A stretch of 64,000 nt of DNA from Morinoia aosen (GCA_030386875.1 CM059573.1:27135891-27199890); one strand, 5' to 3'; counted from the first letter of the stretch, positions 1 to 12,430 are shown. Numbers and translations are program-made. The notes: generated from the sequence alone by a model not told the origin.

Positions 1-2
1 TA

Positions 3-152
3 AACGACGATGATGTCCCGAAACCAGGGAGAGCTAATGGAGCCTCCTTTCCTGGTGACCGAGTGCTCAAGCCTCGATGCTACTTGATCCTGAAGCCTGA
101 AGCGCTGTCGAGTCTGGTAATTTGCGGCAGAACTCATTTGCGTTCTTAATCT
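3..152 (+). other. Open frame running in from the left edge, unidentified
   Basis: The third frame is open from the window start to a TAA at about 150-152 and would encode a K/P/R-rich tail of about 49 residues. No motif was recognised. It could be the 3' end of a host exon or transposon ORF, or chance. Confidence 0.15.
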
Positions 153-937
153 GCAGGTGACTCAAGAAGAAGAGCGGTAATCAAGAACAGCAAATGTGTC
201 AGGGTTAGGCTTGTTGGTAGACAAGCCCAGCACAGGCGGTTACTCTTTCCATAGTGCGTTTAAATTTTACTATTGCAATTAGATTTTGCTGTAATTGGTG
301 TCACAATAATTAAACTTACAATTTGCCCATGGCTCGTTTTATTCTACAGTAATTGATGGTTTGGGCATCTGCAAAAGACAGATACTGCTATTGAAGTTTC
401 TAATTCCGACGAAAAATTTTCAGAGAGACAAGTTTTCACGCGAGTGTGATCGTCGTGTTTAAAATCCCCTCCTTAATCGATGCCAGCGTTGTTCAGCGGG
501 CGCTCAAATATATTGACGAAGCTAGGTGACACTCAAATATATTTTGTGAAACGGTGCAGCTTTGTAGTGGCACTTGGCAGCCCCAACCGTCATTCAAGAT
601 GCCGCAGCCCTAGTAACGATTTACATGAAACGTCATCCACGTTGCCAAATTGCCACTGCCCTTTTCTTCTACGAAAAACTGATGCTCGTTATAAACGATT
701 TCCTTGGCTTGGCTATGTAAGTGACGTGATTCCGTCTTGTGTGCGTCTTTTCCTACCAGTCTGACTGGGCGAGGTATTCAACTGGACAGGTGCACAGCAT
801 CGCAAGACCGGAAGGTATCTGCGCCAGATGGCACCCGCGGTATACGAATAAGATGTGGCAGCAATGCATGAACTCCTAGAAAAGTAATGCCTAATGTACC
901 AAAAGTGCGGACATTATAAATGTAATATACATATATA
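153..937. other. No gene recognised
   Basis: AT-rich sequence with a slightly GC-richer patch at 480-860. A 94-codon plus-strand ORF (480-764) has no recognisable domain or signal peptide and is probably chance. Confidence 0.4.
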
Positions 938-1722
938 GGGTGTTTTTTTGTGCGGAAAAAATTCAACCATAGGTAGAAAAAATTAAAATAAATCGATTTT
1001 TACGAATGATAAACTGCCCAAAACTCCTCAGTTTTCAAGTTGTAAGGACTTAAAGAAACTTCAAAATTTAGAGTCATATACTACGTGCGCGCCAATGTCA
1101 GCGTTTGTCTTGATAGTTCCAACCGTACTAAAGCAGGTTTTTGTTATTTTTACAATAAAACATGCAAGTATTTTACAGTTACGAAAACTATCTGCAATTT
1201 GAAATTTACACCAAGCCATCAATGATAAACTTTAGTAGTTATTTAAATAAATAAGTAAAAGTCTCATTTTTGCAATTTGTAAGAACTTTTCGTCAGAGGT
1301 ATTTTAGGAAATTTATCACAAACCATAAATTAATGCTTAACTTTTATTTGACAAACTAGTCTTCTTTAAAGAAGGTGATGAAAATGGCTTCCATTAACCT
1401 TGACGCACTTAGAACATCTATCATCGCGTGAGCGTCATTAGTACAAACATTATTAAATGCTTCATAGCTTGAAACTCTAAATATTTTTTCCAATCGTTAA
1501 ATGCTTGCAGCTTTTATTGTAAACATAAAAACCTGCATTGGTGGGGTCAGAACTATTTAGACTAGCGCTAACATTGGTATCCACCTAGTATCCAACTTTA
1601 AGTTTTAAAGTTTCTTCAAGTCCGAAAACTAATGAGTTTTTATCATTTTATCATTTAAGGAAGTCAATTTATTTCGAGTTTTTCCCCCTAAGGGTGACAT
1701 TTGTCCGCATAAAAAAACACTT
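938..1722. mobile_element. Foldback/MITE-like element with long inverted arms
   Basis: The left end (GGGTGTTTTTTTGTGCGGA at 938) is matched in inverse orientation by the right end (TCCGCATAAAAAAACACTT, ending 1722). TA dinucleotides at 936-937 and 1723-1724 could be a target duplication. The similarity continues inward for about 250-300 bp per arm as an imperfect inverted repeat; for example AGGACTTAAAGAAACTT in the left arm matches CGGACTTGAAGAAACTT in the complement of the right arm. There is no transposase frame, so it would be non-autonomous. TA flanks would suit a Tc1/mariner-like superfamily, but that is inference. Confidence 0.6.
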
Positions 1723-1930
1723 TATGTAGCCTAGTGCATGTAAGAATATTTTAACAATTATTTTTCGATACTAGAAGTTACCTATTTTCTGCTTAAATTA
1801 CCGTTGTTGCCTAATATTTTCGATGTGTAGGGGTTTGTGATTTGGCAACCTTGCATTTCTGGGAACCGCCCCTAAACGGTCATTTCATTCTGGTCGGACT
1901 ATAGTTCCATGACTGTTCGAGTGTCGCCTT

Positions 1931-2131
1931 CGGCTATGCTGACTGCTCTGCTAACTGCAATGCTAACTGCTGTGTTAATTGCTGTGCTAACTTCTGTGTT
2001 AATTGCTGTGTTAAACAGTTATGCTAAACTGCTGTGCCAACTGCTGTGCTAACTGCTGTGCTAATTGTTGTGCTAACTGCTGTGCTAAACTGCTGTGCTA
2101 ACTGCTGTGGTAACTGCTGAGCTAACTGCTC
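1931..2131. repeat. Degenerate 12-bp minisatellite
   Basis: About sixteen imperfect tandem units of a GCTGTGCTAACT-type dodecamer, with substitutions and occasional insertions of AAC. No coding frame persists. Confidence 0.8.
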
Positions 2132-3549
2132 CTGAAGTTGAACCTCAAAGTCTAAGTTAAATGAGGCGTAGCACTCCTCATAGGAATGTTCTTGCTTTGG
2201 GCATCTACGAGCTCTCTCATTGATACGCTAATCAGAATAAATAAGAAACTGTAGCTTGAAATCCATTTCAGATTACATCCAGAGTAAATATTTGAAATAA
2301 ATATACCCTCGTTAAAGCTTAGCAAACCTGTACACGATGTAAAATACAGCTCCAAAACGACAAAATATTCATAATCGTAAAATATCTTAAACAAACCCTA
2401 CAACGTAACTTCATTTATCACAACTTCAATGAAATATTCCACTCGGTCACGAATGATAACTATCACCAAAGTTGGAAACTAGGCTTGAGGCTTTGCAAGG
2501 CCCCTCACTCCAGCTTTACATGTTGATATTTTGCCATTTCTCATTGAAATTTATTGTCTTCCATTTTCTGGAAGAAATGAGAGTTTTTACTCTATGTCTG
2601 ATGACAGGAGTTTTTACAAGCAATTTATAGTTTGGATTACTTTTCTCATCCCGAGTAACAAATTCGACGTAATATTTTCAATGGCTTCCTTCGTTTTGGT
2701 GTGATAAGAAATAAGTCGATTTAGCAGAACAATAGTTCAGGTAGCAATGGAGATCGATCATAGCCGTTATTAAACATTTAGTGCCATAAAAACCATACCG
2801 GCACTACATCGGTATCTACTGAAAGAAAACGCAAAAGATTAATAATGTCTGTTATTGTTTGCAGCCCACTGGGGTCCGTTTCCAATCAGTGTAGTTGACT
2901 GACAGAATCACAGCACTGACACGCGCAAATGCAGAGGGAGAAAAATGTCGTAAAATCTTACATGACGTTTGTACTAATGCATTGCTATTACTGCTCCGAA
3001 TTACTGTACTTCTTGGCCGATTGTTATTATGATTAGCCTAAACTACAGCGAATGTTCGAGAAATTGTATTATCATTCCCAACAGGGGAACAAGAAGGTAG
3101 CTCAATTTATCGACCTTATTTTCATTTGCACATGAAGAACAGATTCGTTTATTTTACGTTAATCAGAGTAACGAGAACTGAGTGTTCATGTATTTCTGTT
3201 CATGGAAGTGGACGATGTTTTATATGATGAATACCAAAATAAAATAAAATATTGGTGTTGCGTTGTCTATTGAACTTCACCTAAATATAAAGAATAATAG
3301 AGGTCATTGCAGTAGTATTACTCAGCATTTATTGAAGTGAGTTATTTTACCCTCATCCTGCCACATGTTCTTATTCTAAGGATAATGGTTACACTTGGCT
3401 GAATGCAATTAATTAGCTAGCGTATAATTAGTTGAAGTTGTAACACATTTTAATAAAAAGTCGACAAAATTAGTCATACGTGAGGTTTGTTATGAATCAA
3501 ACTTCTTTTTGAGATACAACAATCTTAAAAAGAGTGGTTTCGTGCTTAC
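2132..3549. other. No gene recognised
   Basis: AT-rich sequence downstream of the last visible exon of gene C. I looked on the minus strand for its next exon, expected to resemble gene A exon 4, and found no convincing match. Confidence 0.4.
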
Positions 3550-3652
3550 CTATGGATATTGCCTTGGAAAAGCACTCATCGAAAGTCCCACCATATTTGT
3601 AATACTCGCTTTCATAATTCAGGTGTATGACATCAGTCAGTGTCCAAACTTC
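3550..3652 (-). CDS. Gene C exon 3 (Cys-containing, acceptor uncertain)
   Basis: The frame reads into GTAAGC with one base left over (phase 1), as in gene A exon 3. The last 29 residues align with A without gaps, including the conserved E-C pair. Upstream the acceptor is ambiguous: AG at 3653-3654, or a longer version beginning just after the ATGAAG at about 3691-3696, which would add 12 residues. Confidence 0.55.
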
Positions 3653-6600
3653 CTCGTAATCCAGCGCAAGGGAACGAATTTTGAATAATGTCTTCATGTG
3701 TCAAAGTTGCACAAATCATCACAACAATCAGTGTATTGTTTTCACAAATCGCAGTGGCCCAATCGTCACGGCACCTTGTTTTAGGCGATCTTCCTCACAG
3801 AGTGATGGGAATTAAGTGTAAAAGAGAGGATCTAAGCCCTTTACAAAGAAAGAATACTAGATAGAGAAGATTAAAAGAAGAACATTTGCAGAAAAGTGAA
3901 AATAAAAGAAACTATGAAAATATTGCGCTGCAATTATTTGATTTAAAGTAAACGCATGAGTTTTGAATGGGGGTATAATTATGGACACGACTTAAAAAAT
4001 ATAATTCGTACGTAACTCTAATTCGACACATCTAGTGTACAGAGTAGGAAAGGAATAATATAGCAGGACACAAATAAAATAAATAAGCGACTGCAAGCAT
4101 CATGAAGCGTGATGTACTTGAACCTTACAAAAGAGTTTGTTGCGTAATGCTATCTACACTTTACACAAGTAAAAGTTACAAAAGAAACATTTTAAAATAA
4201 TGCAAAATAGAACACTGCTCATCACGTTGCAGTAATTTCGATAATAGTAGCACCAATTTGCAAACATTTTTCTTACTGAACTATTATCAGTTATTTTTTT
4301 ACTTTTAGAAAGATTTCGATAATGTCATTTTCAAACGTCAGAGTAAGTCTTGACAAATTTCTGATGGCTTTTATTTTCTAAATGTAATGTATTGCACTTC
4401 AGTTTCAGTATTTCGTTTTATTTGTTTAAAGCTTTTGTGATCAACCCTCGGTTTTTGATTGCTTAGGAAGCTTCCAGTCCAGACTTGGGTAACTTTAAAA
4501 AAAACTATGGAGCATGCTAGAGCCATAAGAATATCATCAGCATGCATTGAGCTGTTGTGCTTAGCAACATAGAAAAGAATTCTTTGATGAAAACAGATTA
4601 AATGTGCGAACCATGAATTGAACCACGGGGAACATCAAAGTTATTTGACATGGTTGATGTAATTTTATAGAAAAAGTATGCTGCATAAGAGCGCTTTGTG
4701 GGTACCTATCAAATCCCTGTGGGCCTATATTCTAAGGTTCGATATTTTCAGCAACAGGTTTTTATGCTCAGCGCTGTCCAACACTTTGAAGAAATCAAGC
4801 TCTAGCAAAACACCCTAATTTTTTGACCTAGATCACTTCGTATTTTTATCTGCGATGTCGAGTGAAAAATATTAAACATTGGTGTTCCTCATCTCGATTG
4901 CATTGAAGTAAATGTGATATTTCCGTATGAGTCAGAAGTTAATTTGTTATATGTTTTTATAATATTTTGGACATAACAGGTGGGGGACAGAATGCTCAGT
5001 AGTTTTACTGTTGTTAAGCTGTCAATGGATTTTTGCAATGGTTTAATAATGAATAATTTTTTTTAATCAGCAGATTTATTTGTAGCTTTGTATAAATATC
5101 TTTATAGCCGAACACATCGGGAGTGCTGCAGCAAGAAAGCTGTCTCATGTGTGTTGATGTCTAACACCACCATATTCAACTCTTTCTGTAGTTTTACCGT
5201 GGGCATAATTTTTTAGGTTTCCGTAATATTAACTGGCCTTGGTCTCCAATTGTTTTTTGAGACCATGAGATGAAGCAATGCTTAGATTTGAACGTGTAGG
5301 TTTGTTCGAAACGAGCTTAAACACTTCAATAAAAACCTCTTCGCCTGTTTTTGAAAAGAAAACGTTGAAGTCATTCACCGTTTTCATGCGTTGTTAAAAT
5401 TGCTTCAGCGATCTGACGGAATATTTAAAATGGGCAAGTTCTCCAATGATTTCCCAGAGTTGTTTAGGTTTGCATTTGACGGTAATCATTCATAGTGGAA
5501 GGATTTTTTTGGTTACTCTAACATTTTTCCATAGAATTTTCTTGTGATGTTTATGCAGGTTGAGGAGAGAACTGTCTGATCTGTGCAATTTGAACTTGCG
5601 TAGGTATTTTTTTGCTTTGCTCTATTTTTTACCTCATCCGTTATCTATTTAGCTGATCTTGGGCTTACTCTTTTCATGGCGTGGGTGCGCATTCATTAAA
5701 TGCTAATATAAAATTGGCGTTAAAAAGTGGAACTTGTAAATTAACATCATTGGGGTTTTTAATATTTTTGAGTTTGTTACACATTACAGAAGATTTTCTT
5801 AGAATATTTCAGGTGAGAAATAGTTTTTCATTCGATTGGATAAAAAACGAAATTTCTGTTTTCGCATGTAATATTTATTTAACATTCCACTGGATGGTGA
5901 TAGGAAAAAAGATAAAATCCCTCTGCTGAGTAGTGGTTATTGATGGTTTATTATTGTAAGATTTAAAATGGTTTTGTAAACTTTAGTAATCCGTTTTGGT
6001 TCGTTAACCATTTCCCATTAACCAACATTATTAAACAAAAAATTAAGTCTGGACATTATTTTGTTAGAGAGATAATTTTATTCGTCCGATCTGCGGTAGA
6101 ATCACCTAAGACATACAAGGACTTTTTAGCTGACGAGATCAATCTAAGTGTACTCACAATGAATTCAAATGTTGAATGCAGACCTACTAATGGATGTCTG
6201 TAACAAAGGCCGATAATAAATTATTTTGGTTTAGTTGAATGTTGAGCCAAACTTTTTCTGTGTTTTTAAACTTTTTCTTTATTGGAATTAGGACTGTTGA
6301 ATAGAAACGTTCAATGAAAATGAGATCAATAGAAAAATCTTAAGTTTCAATTTGTGACATACATGAATCTTCATCATAATTGCTTATAAATTTAGTTGTT
6401 TGAGCTAATGAACGTTAAAAAATTTAGCTTGCGATCTGTTTTCTTTTCCCTTAACTCTTACACATTGGGGTGTTCAAATGCAAGCAATTTCAAACAAAGT
6501 CACACTGCCTATGCCCCACTGAGGTGACATGCGGCAGAAGTAGTCCCTAAAACACCGCGTGCTTCATTATAGCACTTTAAACTCACAGAATTAGGTGGAA

Positions 6601-8725
6601 GGTTGCGACTCATTTCACCTCGAGTACCAAGAGAGAAGGGGGCTCCAGAGGAGGATAGAGCAACGGAGCTCAGCGCACACTGCGGAGCTGCGATCTGCGA
6701 ACAGTAAATTCATTGACTTCTAAATGTTTGCAGGAGAACTATTGCTTTGGTGCAGAGCTAATTACAGCTGAATCACGGTTGTGTTGTGCTGCTTATGTAA
6801 TCGCCTTTTTTTGAGCTGATTTTGAAATTAATTAGCTGTATGGAATAGAAAATACATGAAATGTTCTGTATTAGAAAGCACTTAGAAACAAAAAAGACTC
6901 GAAAAAGGTCTCGTAAATCTTCGTAAGAAGCAGAAGTGAGGAAAACAAATTGCTATAATCCATTTAATAATTTGTTTCTATCTACCTACCAACCTATCTA
7001 CCTAACAACCTACCTACACATCTACCTACCGTATGAGTCGAAAATAAACAGGTTTCAACCCTTTCTAATATTTTACCTACTTACCTACTTACCAATACCC
7101 ACCGTACTACCAGCCTGTATGCCCACCTTTATATGCGTGGCTCTTGCAGCAATTATGTAGAAAAATATCTCGCTGTCAAAATTCAAGCTTATTCTCGCTC
7201 GTGAGGAAGTCCGTGCCATAGACATGGATACAACCTAGCCTAGACTTTGATGTCTTTTGAAATATATTCAATGACATGAAAAATTTCACGACTGAGATCA
7301 TTTTCAAAAATATTCACAACTGTACTCCATTATTGTAACTTAAATACACTGACATACTATAAAAATAGTATATAGATTAAGGATTATACTTATTTCACAT
7401 AAATACACATAGATTACTTTTCTTCGTTGTTTTTACGAATCGCCATGCAATGATAGTTCAGCTTCTGACAAGCAATTTGATTTTACAGATTTTAAGACAC
7501 GACTCTTCGTCGTGGTAGCGATGCAGCTGGTGACTACTTCTGAGTCGATTGTCGTAAGGGAACTGACGTTTCGAGTTAGATCGGAAGATAAGTAGGAGAT
7601 TCACAGTTACTCTATAGCACATCACCATAATACGTTACTCTATACTACGTCACTTTATGATACACTACTTTAAAATACGTCAAGTTAAATTTAGATAAAA
7701 TAGGTTATAATAAGTTAGCTTAGGCATGGCTAGTTTAAGGTGAGTTTTCTGTTAGTTTAAGGTAGGCTAGGCCAGGCTACCTTGTTATTTAAGTAAAAAC
7801 AATTGTTTATTTTATACGAATCCATCGAGCTAAAAAATAATTACATTCGATTTTTTGGCCTCACTGTTTCCATTTTAGATTTTTTGTAAAGCATTTTATA
7901 TTTTTTTCACTCATAGGTCGTTTTTGTAATTCGTTTGTGTAGTTTTTATACTTAAGGCTACATTTTATCCCGAACATTTAAATTATTTAAATTTCTTATA
8001 CCAGCAGTTTTGAACTATTAATCTTTAAGTAAGTCAACTTTAGTCCACTTAATTAATTCACCATCAAAATAAAAAACACAGCAGGGATAATAATGAACAT
8101 AAAATCTCAATGCAGTAATAATGAATTTTACACGCAACAGAAATCTCCCTAGTACTTGTGGTAACGAAAGGGCATCAGAGAACACGAAGTTGCATCAGTA
8201 CATTTGAGTGCTGAGCGTTTCAACAGCACCGCTGATTACTGGACATTACTGAAGTGCATCTAAGTACTTAGCGCTGCCGCTGTGCAGCTGTGCATTCAGT
8301 GTGATCATGATGACGGGGAAACTGAGTCTCGGAGTGCGAAACATGATTTCTCAGTGCCAGTGTGACAGGTGTGGTAGAGTACTCTGCAACAGAGTGTAAG
8401 CGATGTTCTTATTAAAACGAGTGCAACAAATCCTTTGCAGCTAAGGTGCGATTGATTACTTAATGTAACAAAAGTGCAGGGTCTCCTTGATGAAAAGTCC
8501 TCCGAATACTCAATGCGCTGAGGAGTGGAAATAATTTTAACATGAATTATTTGAAAAAAAATCAGTAGCCATTAGAAATGGAACTTTGCTTACTCAGTCA
8601 CAACCCCCGGATTAAGTGCACAACTCACCATGAAGCAGAGAAGGTAAAACTTCAGCTCAGTCATGATGGCGACTTTACGTCCAACTCGGCGTGGAATGTA
8701 CTGCACCAGCTCACGCCTAGACAAT
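3550..8725 (-). CDS. Gene C: 5' half of a third paralogue of the secreted CUB-protein family
   Basis: Three minus-strand exons match gene A exons 1-3 in order, length and phase: 8725-8629 (ATG at 8664-8662, 12 codons, MTELKFYLLCFM), 6694-6587 (exactly 36 codons, as in A) and 3652-3550 (about 34 codons plus one base, ending at GTAAGC). Exon 1 has a strong acceptor (TTTGTTTTCTTTTCACAG) 61 bases before the ATG. Exon 2 keeps the A/PNS-then-GTGAGT donor but has a cysteine absent in A. Exon 3 keeps the pattern T-x-x-E-C-x-S-x-A-I-S. Its acceptor is poor: where A has TTTGTGCAG, C has TTTGTGCAA, so the true start of this exon is uncertain. No exon equivalent to A exons 4-8, including the CUB domain, is visible before the left edge. 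It may continue leftwards or be a broken copy. A decayed LINE occupies the intron between exons 2 and 3. Confidence 0.65.
4400..6420 (-). mobile_element. Decayed non-LTR retrotransposon (Jockey/CR1-like LINE)
   Basis: Conceptual minus-strand translation with many frameshifts and stops gives reverse-transcriptase landmarks in order. A W-x-x-I-x-E-L region lies at about 5460-5400, then N-D-F-N-x-F-F-S-x-x-G at about 5390-5340. A degenerate HST block lies at about 4870. LELDFFKVLDSAEHKNLLLK at about 4810-4745 corresponds to the LD-SKAFD-V-H motif. A GVPQGS-like stretch lies at about 4650-4610. HADDILMAL at about 4555-4515 corresponds to the catalytic YADD box. A weaker endonuclease-like stretch lies at 6250-6060. 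The copy cannot be functional. It sits in the intron between gene C exons 2 and 3. Confidence 0.7.
6587..6694 (-). CDS. Gene C exon 2 (end of signal peptide and start of mature protein)
   Basis: A 36-codon phase 0/0 exon follows the acceptor GTTCGCAG and ends at GTGAGT. Nucleotide and protein similarity to gene A exon 2 is clear at both ends (AA residues at the start, SGAP in the middle, PNS at the end). A cysteine at its sixth codon is absent from A. Confidence 0.7.
6973..7095. repeat. TACC-rich simple repeat
   Basis: Two degenerate runs of CTACC/TTACC tetramers and pentamers flank a short unique stretch. Any ORF across it is compositional. Confidence 0.7.
7096..8628 (-). other. First coding intron of gene C
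   Basis: No gene recognised. At about 7610-7690 a degenerate repeat of roughly 16 bp (ATACGTCACTTTAT-like) is present. The stretch 8160-8400 is richer in CAGTG/AGTGC words but has no identifiable domain. Confidence 0.4.
8629..8725 (-). CDS. Gene C exon 1: 5'UTR end plus signal-peptide start
   Basis: The acceptor TTTGTTTTCTTTTCACAG precedes 61 bases of untranslated sequence, then ATG at 8664-8662 and twelve codons up to GTGAGT at 8628. The counterpart in gene A has the same twelve-codon length and the same ending (L-C-F-M). Confidence 0.65.
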
Positions 8726-9051
8726 CTGTGAAAAGAAAACAAATAAAGACGATTAAATAACATTGATTAATTTAACTTCGTTTCATTAGTCCAATTTGAA
8801 ATTGTATAAATAAGGCTTTGCTTTATTTATACAACATGTGGGGTCTCAATTTCGAAAATTTTTCATTATTATTCTTTGTGAGTTATTCAAATTTTTTACA
8901 CCGTTGTCTTTCCACTTTATATAATTTTCATTTTCATTTTTCTTATTACTGGAGTACAGACATAGAAAAAGTAAACATTTTCCCTCAGTCTTTAGTAAAT
9001 AATTTTTACTCACGAAAAGGATTGAGTTATAATAATGAACGCAATCAAAAG

Positions 9052-9125
9052 TAATAGAGTAGAGTAAAGTAAAAAAGTAAAGTAGTAAAGTAAAGTAAAT
9101 AAGTAAAGTAAAAGTGAAAAGAAGA
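9052..9125. repeat. AAGT-type microsatellite
   Basis: Run of AGTAA/AAAGT units with small interruptions, lying in the first (untranslated) intron of gene C. Confidence 0.8.
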
Positions 9126-9802
9126 GTTGAATGTAAAATAATGCCAGTGCGAAGGGACATGTCACAAAAATTTTGCAACAGGTCGGGCATCCTCCAGCAT
9201 TTCGATTTCGCAAAATGATAGGGTTAACATGAGAAGTTCTGCGTTCAGTAATTCGAGGCAATAAAATTGGAAAACTGAGCTCTGTTCCATGAATGTTTTA
9301 TTGCTAAATTTTTGAGTTGTTGCCGTTGCAAAACCACGAATATTTTTTTAAATTGCCGAAAAATGTATTTGTTACTTTTTATGTTCCAGTTTTTCACCGC
9401 TTATGCTACTTCATCCTCATTAATTGTTTTAACTCTAATAAGACTCTGAACAACCGCAAGCCCTGTATCCATTTCACTCAGTTTCCGACTTCCTGCTGCT
9501 AGGAAAAAAATTGTATAATATCACGCATGCAAGAAATAATCACAACCTGCGTAAAACTCCGAACGCTCTAAAACCAACTATTGTGAGCAATTTAGAATGG
9601 CAACTCCTGAATTTTCAACTCAAACAGAAAAAAATACAAGGATAATCAAAAGGGTTCACAAAGCTCAATGAAACCGATTTTCAGGAATGGAAAAAAATTT
9701 GGAATAAATATCATGTAGCGAGTACCTACAACAATCATTTCAAGCTGAAATTATTTTTTCTAAATACTCTCTCGTGCAATAGGTGCATTGCGCAGTACTT
9801 AC

Positions 9803-9900
9803 AAGGAATGATTGAGTGGCTACGCTCGAGCAGATTAGCAGGTCGTGTGTCCCTGTAGGCTGACTAAAGCAGAATGAAAGAATCGTGCCACTGCCTACTC
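9803..9900 (-). other. Candidate non-coding first exon of gene C
   Basis: A minus-strand donor GTAAGTACT ends at 9802. The same donor in a homologous sequence context lies at 29697 upstream of gene A. With the strong acceptors before both exons 1, this suggests a spliced 5'UTR exon. The transcription start is not visible with certainty, so the upper boundary is nominal. Confidence 0.4.
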
Positions 9901-9902
9901 TG

Positions 9903-11505
9903 AACATCAAGATGTACAAGGCACATATCACGCGAGGGAGGGTGAAGGTAGGTGCACCAGACTCAGCTGTGGCGCTTAGTGGCAAGCCTGCCTGCTAAGC
10001 TGTGGTGCTTTCTGCTCCGCGAACGAATTTCACATCGACTTCTCTATTCTGACTCTAATTAATCAGTAATTAATTAGAAGCTAATCTAGTTAATTTGCAA
10101 TACATTATGGAAGAGGTTATAGAAAACTAATTTTGTAAATGGACAAAATTTTCATTTGATGAATCTTTAATTTGACTCTTAATTTAGCGAATGTGTGACT
10201 AGACTTGGCACGCATTGCGCCAGTTATGTATGGAAGGGTTGGCTTACCTCCAATAAAGAAAATATACAAATAATCAGAACAATGAAAAAAGTTGACATAG
10301 CAATTTGCACAAAAACATGCTATAAAGAACCTGTAAATAAAATGATTAGTGGCACTTACCGAGTTAGTCCGCTTATCCTCTACCTACACTATGAGGTCAT
10401 TTCATTTTCTTTTTTCCCTGCTGAGTGTTCGTCTATAATGTTCCCTTTACATTTTAGGATGAATATGCGTTATATCTTCCATTGGCGCAATCAGACAATA
10501 GGAAAAACTACAACCGCACACAAATGCATAGGCTACTGATACCATAATTCTAAAAGTGTTCAATTGCACCTATCAACGAGCCCCATTTAGACTAAAATAC
10601 AAGAATGATTGCATACTTTTAAGTTTTATAAATTGAAAAATGTTAAGAAAGCGAAAAAATTGATTAAACTACGCATTTGAAGCAACCATGACGTCGAAGA
10701 ACTGCTAGCACAAACATACTTCAAGCCAATATAATTGACAAATTTCATTCGCCAGGCGTATATATGACAAGTAGGTTTCAGACCAAACGCTGATTCCAAT
10801 CACGTCATTTCCTTTTTCAGCATATCGTGGTGAGCACTCCTAAATTCGTATTTATTTCAGTTTTGTAATTACCATCAGCTCCTGGGCGGGAGGCTAGTCG
10901 CTTCATAATCAGTGTAGAGCAGTTGTGAGTTCTCACTGAATTTTATCACACTTTTTGTTCTCGAATTCTTCAATAGTCACTCCGCGATATAGGTATTCAA
11001 CAGTTACTTTTCATAATATAAGTGTGTTCTGCGGTCTTCAAGGCCGGTGGTCATTCGAGGCGGTGCGTATGAATTTCGCACAGGTTGCTCGCAATTCATT
11101 TACCATTTTTCCGAATTCGGTTAGGGGGAAGGGTCTTTCAATGCTTGGTGTGTCATTGTTTCACCTATTTTTTAGAGCCAATCCCACGGCTTGAATTTTC
11201 TCAGACCATTTGTGGTTTGTTTTGCTGAAGCTATATTCACCCTACTACATGGAATGGTTATATTTTAAATCATTCGAATTGACCGTCTTCTGTCGAAACG
11301 TAACTTGGTTTTGTGAACTTGTTTCTGCGTACACTTTTCCTTGCTCGGAGTGCTCAATAAAAACTCAAATCGACTAAAAACATTGCCTGTTGTCCCTCGC
11401 AATGCACAAAATAGAGATGAATAATGGTTTTGTGTACTTTCATAACATCCACATCTTCCAACGAGGTCTACTTCTTGACTGTGTGATTTGACAGGGTAAG
11501 AGTTC
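9903..11505. other. Promoter-side flank of gene C, then intergenic
   Basis: The first 100-150 bases still resemble the flank of gene A at about 29800-29960, showing that the duplication included upstream DNA. Nothing recognisable follows; ORFs here lack domains. Confidence 0.4.
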
Positions 11506-12430
11506 TCATATTGTTTTTGACTCTGCCCTAGAACAACAGATAGTGCTTAAAATGAATCCCACCTCAGTTTAATAATATTCATGAAGAAAACTGCATACAT
11601 ATTTATTAACTCTTCGAAATTTGGTTTGGTTTACTCGTGTGTTCAAAATGATTTTTATAATATATTCAACAATGGTTGACGAATGCATGAAAATGCAACG
11701 ATGCCAAAAGTTATTTTTAAAGAAAATATTTTGAAAAATTCCTTTCTAACCTAATTTTTTGAGACATGGTTTTTAACTTTCAATTAGCGGCGCCAATCAT
11801 TACACTTTCAAAAAATATTTAATGTGAAGTTGCCAAAAAGACAAAAATAATAAGAAATAATTTTTAAAACAAATAAATCATACTATAAATATGTACAAAA
11901 AATGATACAATAAATGGGAAAAGTGAACTCAGAGATTTCATGAGCTTCATTTTTTGTGGCATGACGAAATTGAAGGAAGGATGAATTGAACAATTTTGTA
12001 AGAATTTTGTCCAGTCCAATCAAATTTTACAAAATAGATGACGCTTGGTTCACCTAGATAGGGCAGGTGAATAACTAATCAATTTTGTATTTAAGATGGT
12101 TGGATCAGAGTCCCATTTAATGTCATTGCCAGCAGAGCGGAAGGTTCCTTATAGTTCACCAATAATTGCTCTGAAAAATCAAACGAGTATCAGCTCATGC
12201 ATTTTTAACATATTAGCTTCATAAATAACTTTTGCAATCATTGCGTTTTCATACATTCGTCCACCATTGTTGAATATGTTCTCGAAATCAATGTGAACGC
12301 ACGAGTAAAGCAAACCTAATTTCGAAAAGTTAATAAATGTGTGTGCAGTTTTTCACGAATATTATTAAACTGAGGTGGTATATGTTTTAAGCACTATTTC
12401 TTGGTAAGGCAGAGCCAAAAACAGCATGTT
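11506..12430. mobile_element. Long inverted-repeat (foldback) element
   Basis: About 235 bases at 11506-11740 are matched in inverse orientation at about 12190-12430 with roughly 80 percent visual identity. Shared words include CCACCTCAGTTTAATAATAT, TTACTCGTG and ATTCAACAATGGT. The roughly 450-bp spacer has no coding frame. Target duplications were not found, so the exact ends and superfamily are open. Confidence 0.6.

Noticed and set aside
480..764. 94-codon plus-strand ORF
   Set aside because: No signal peptide, domain, splice support or paralogue.
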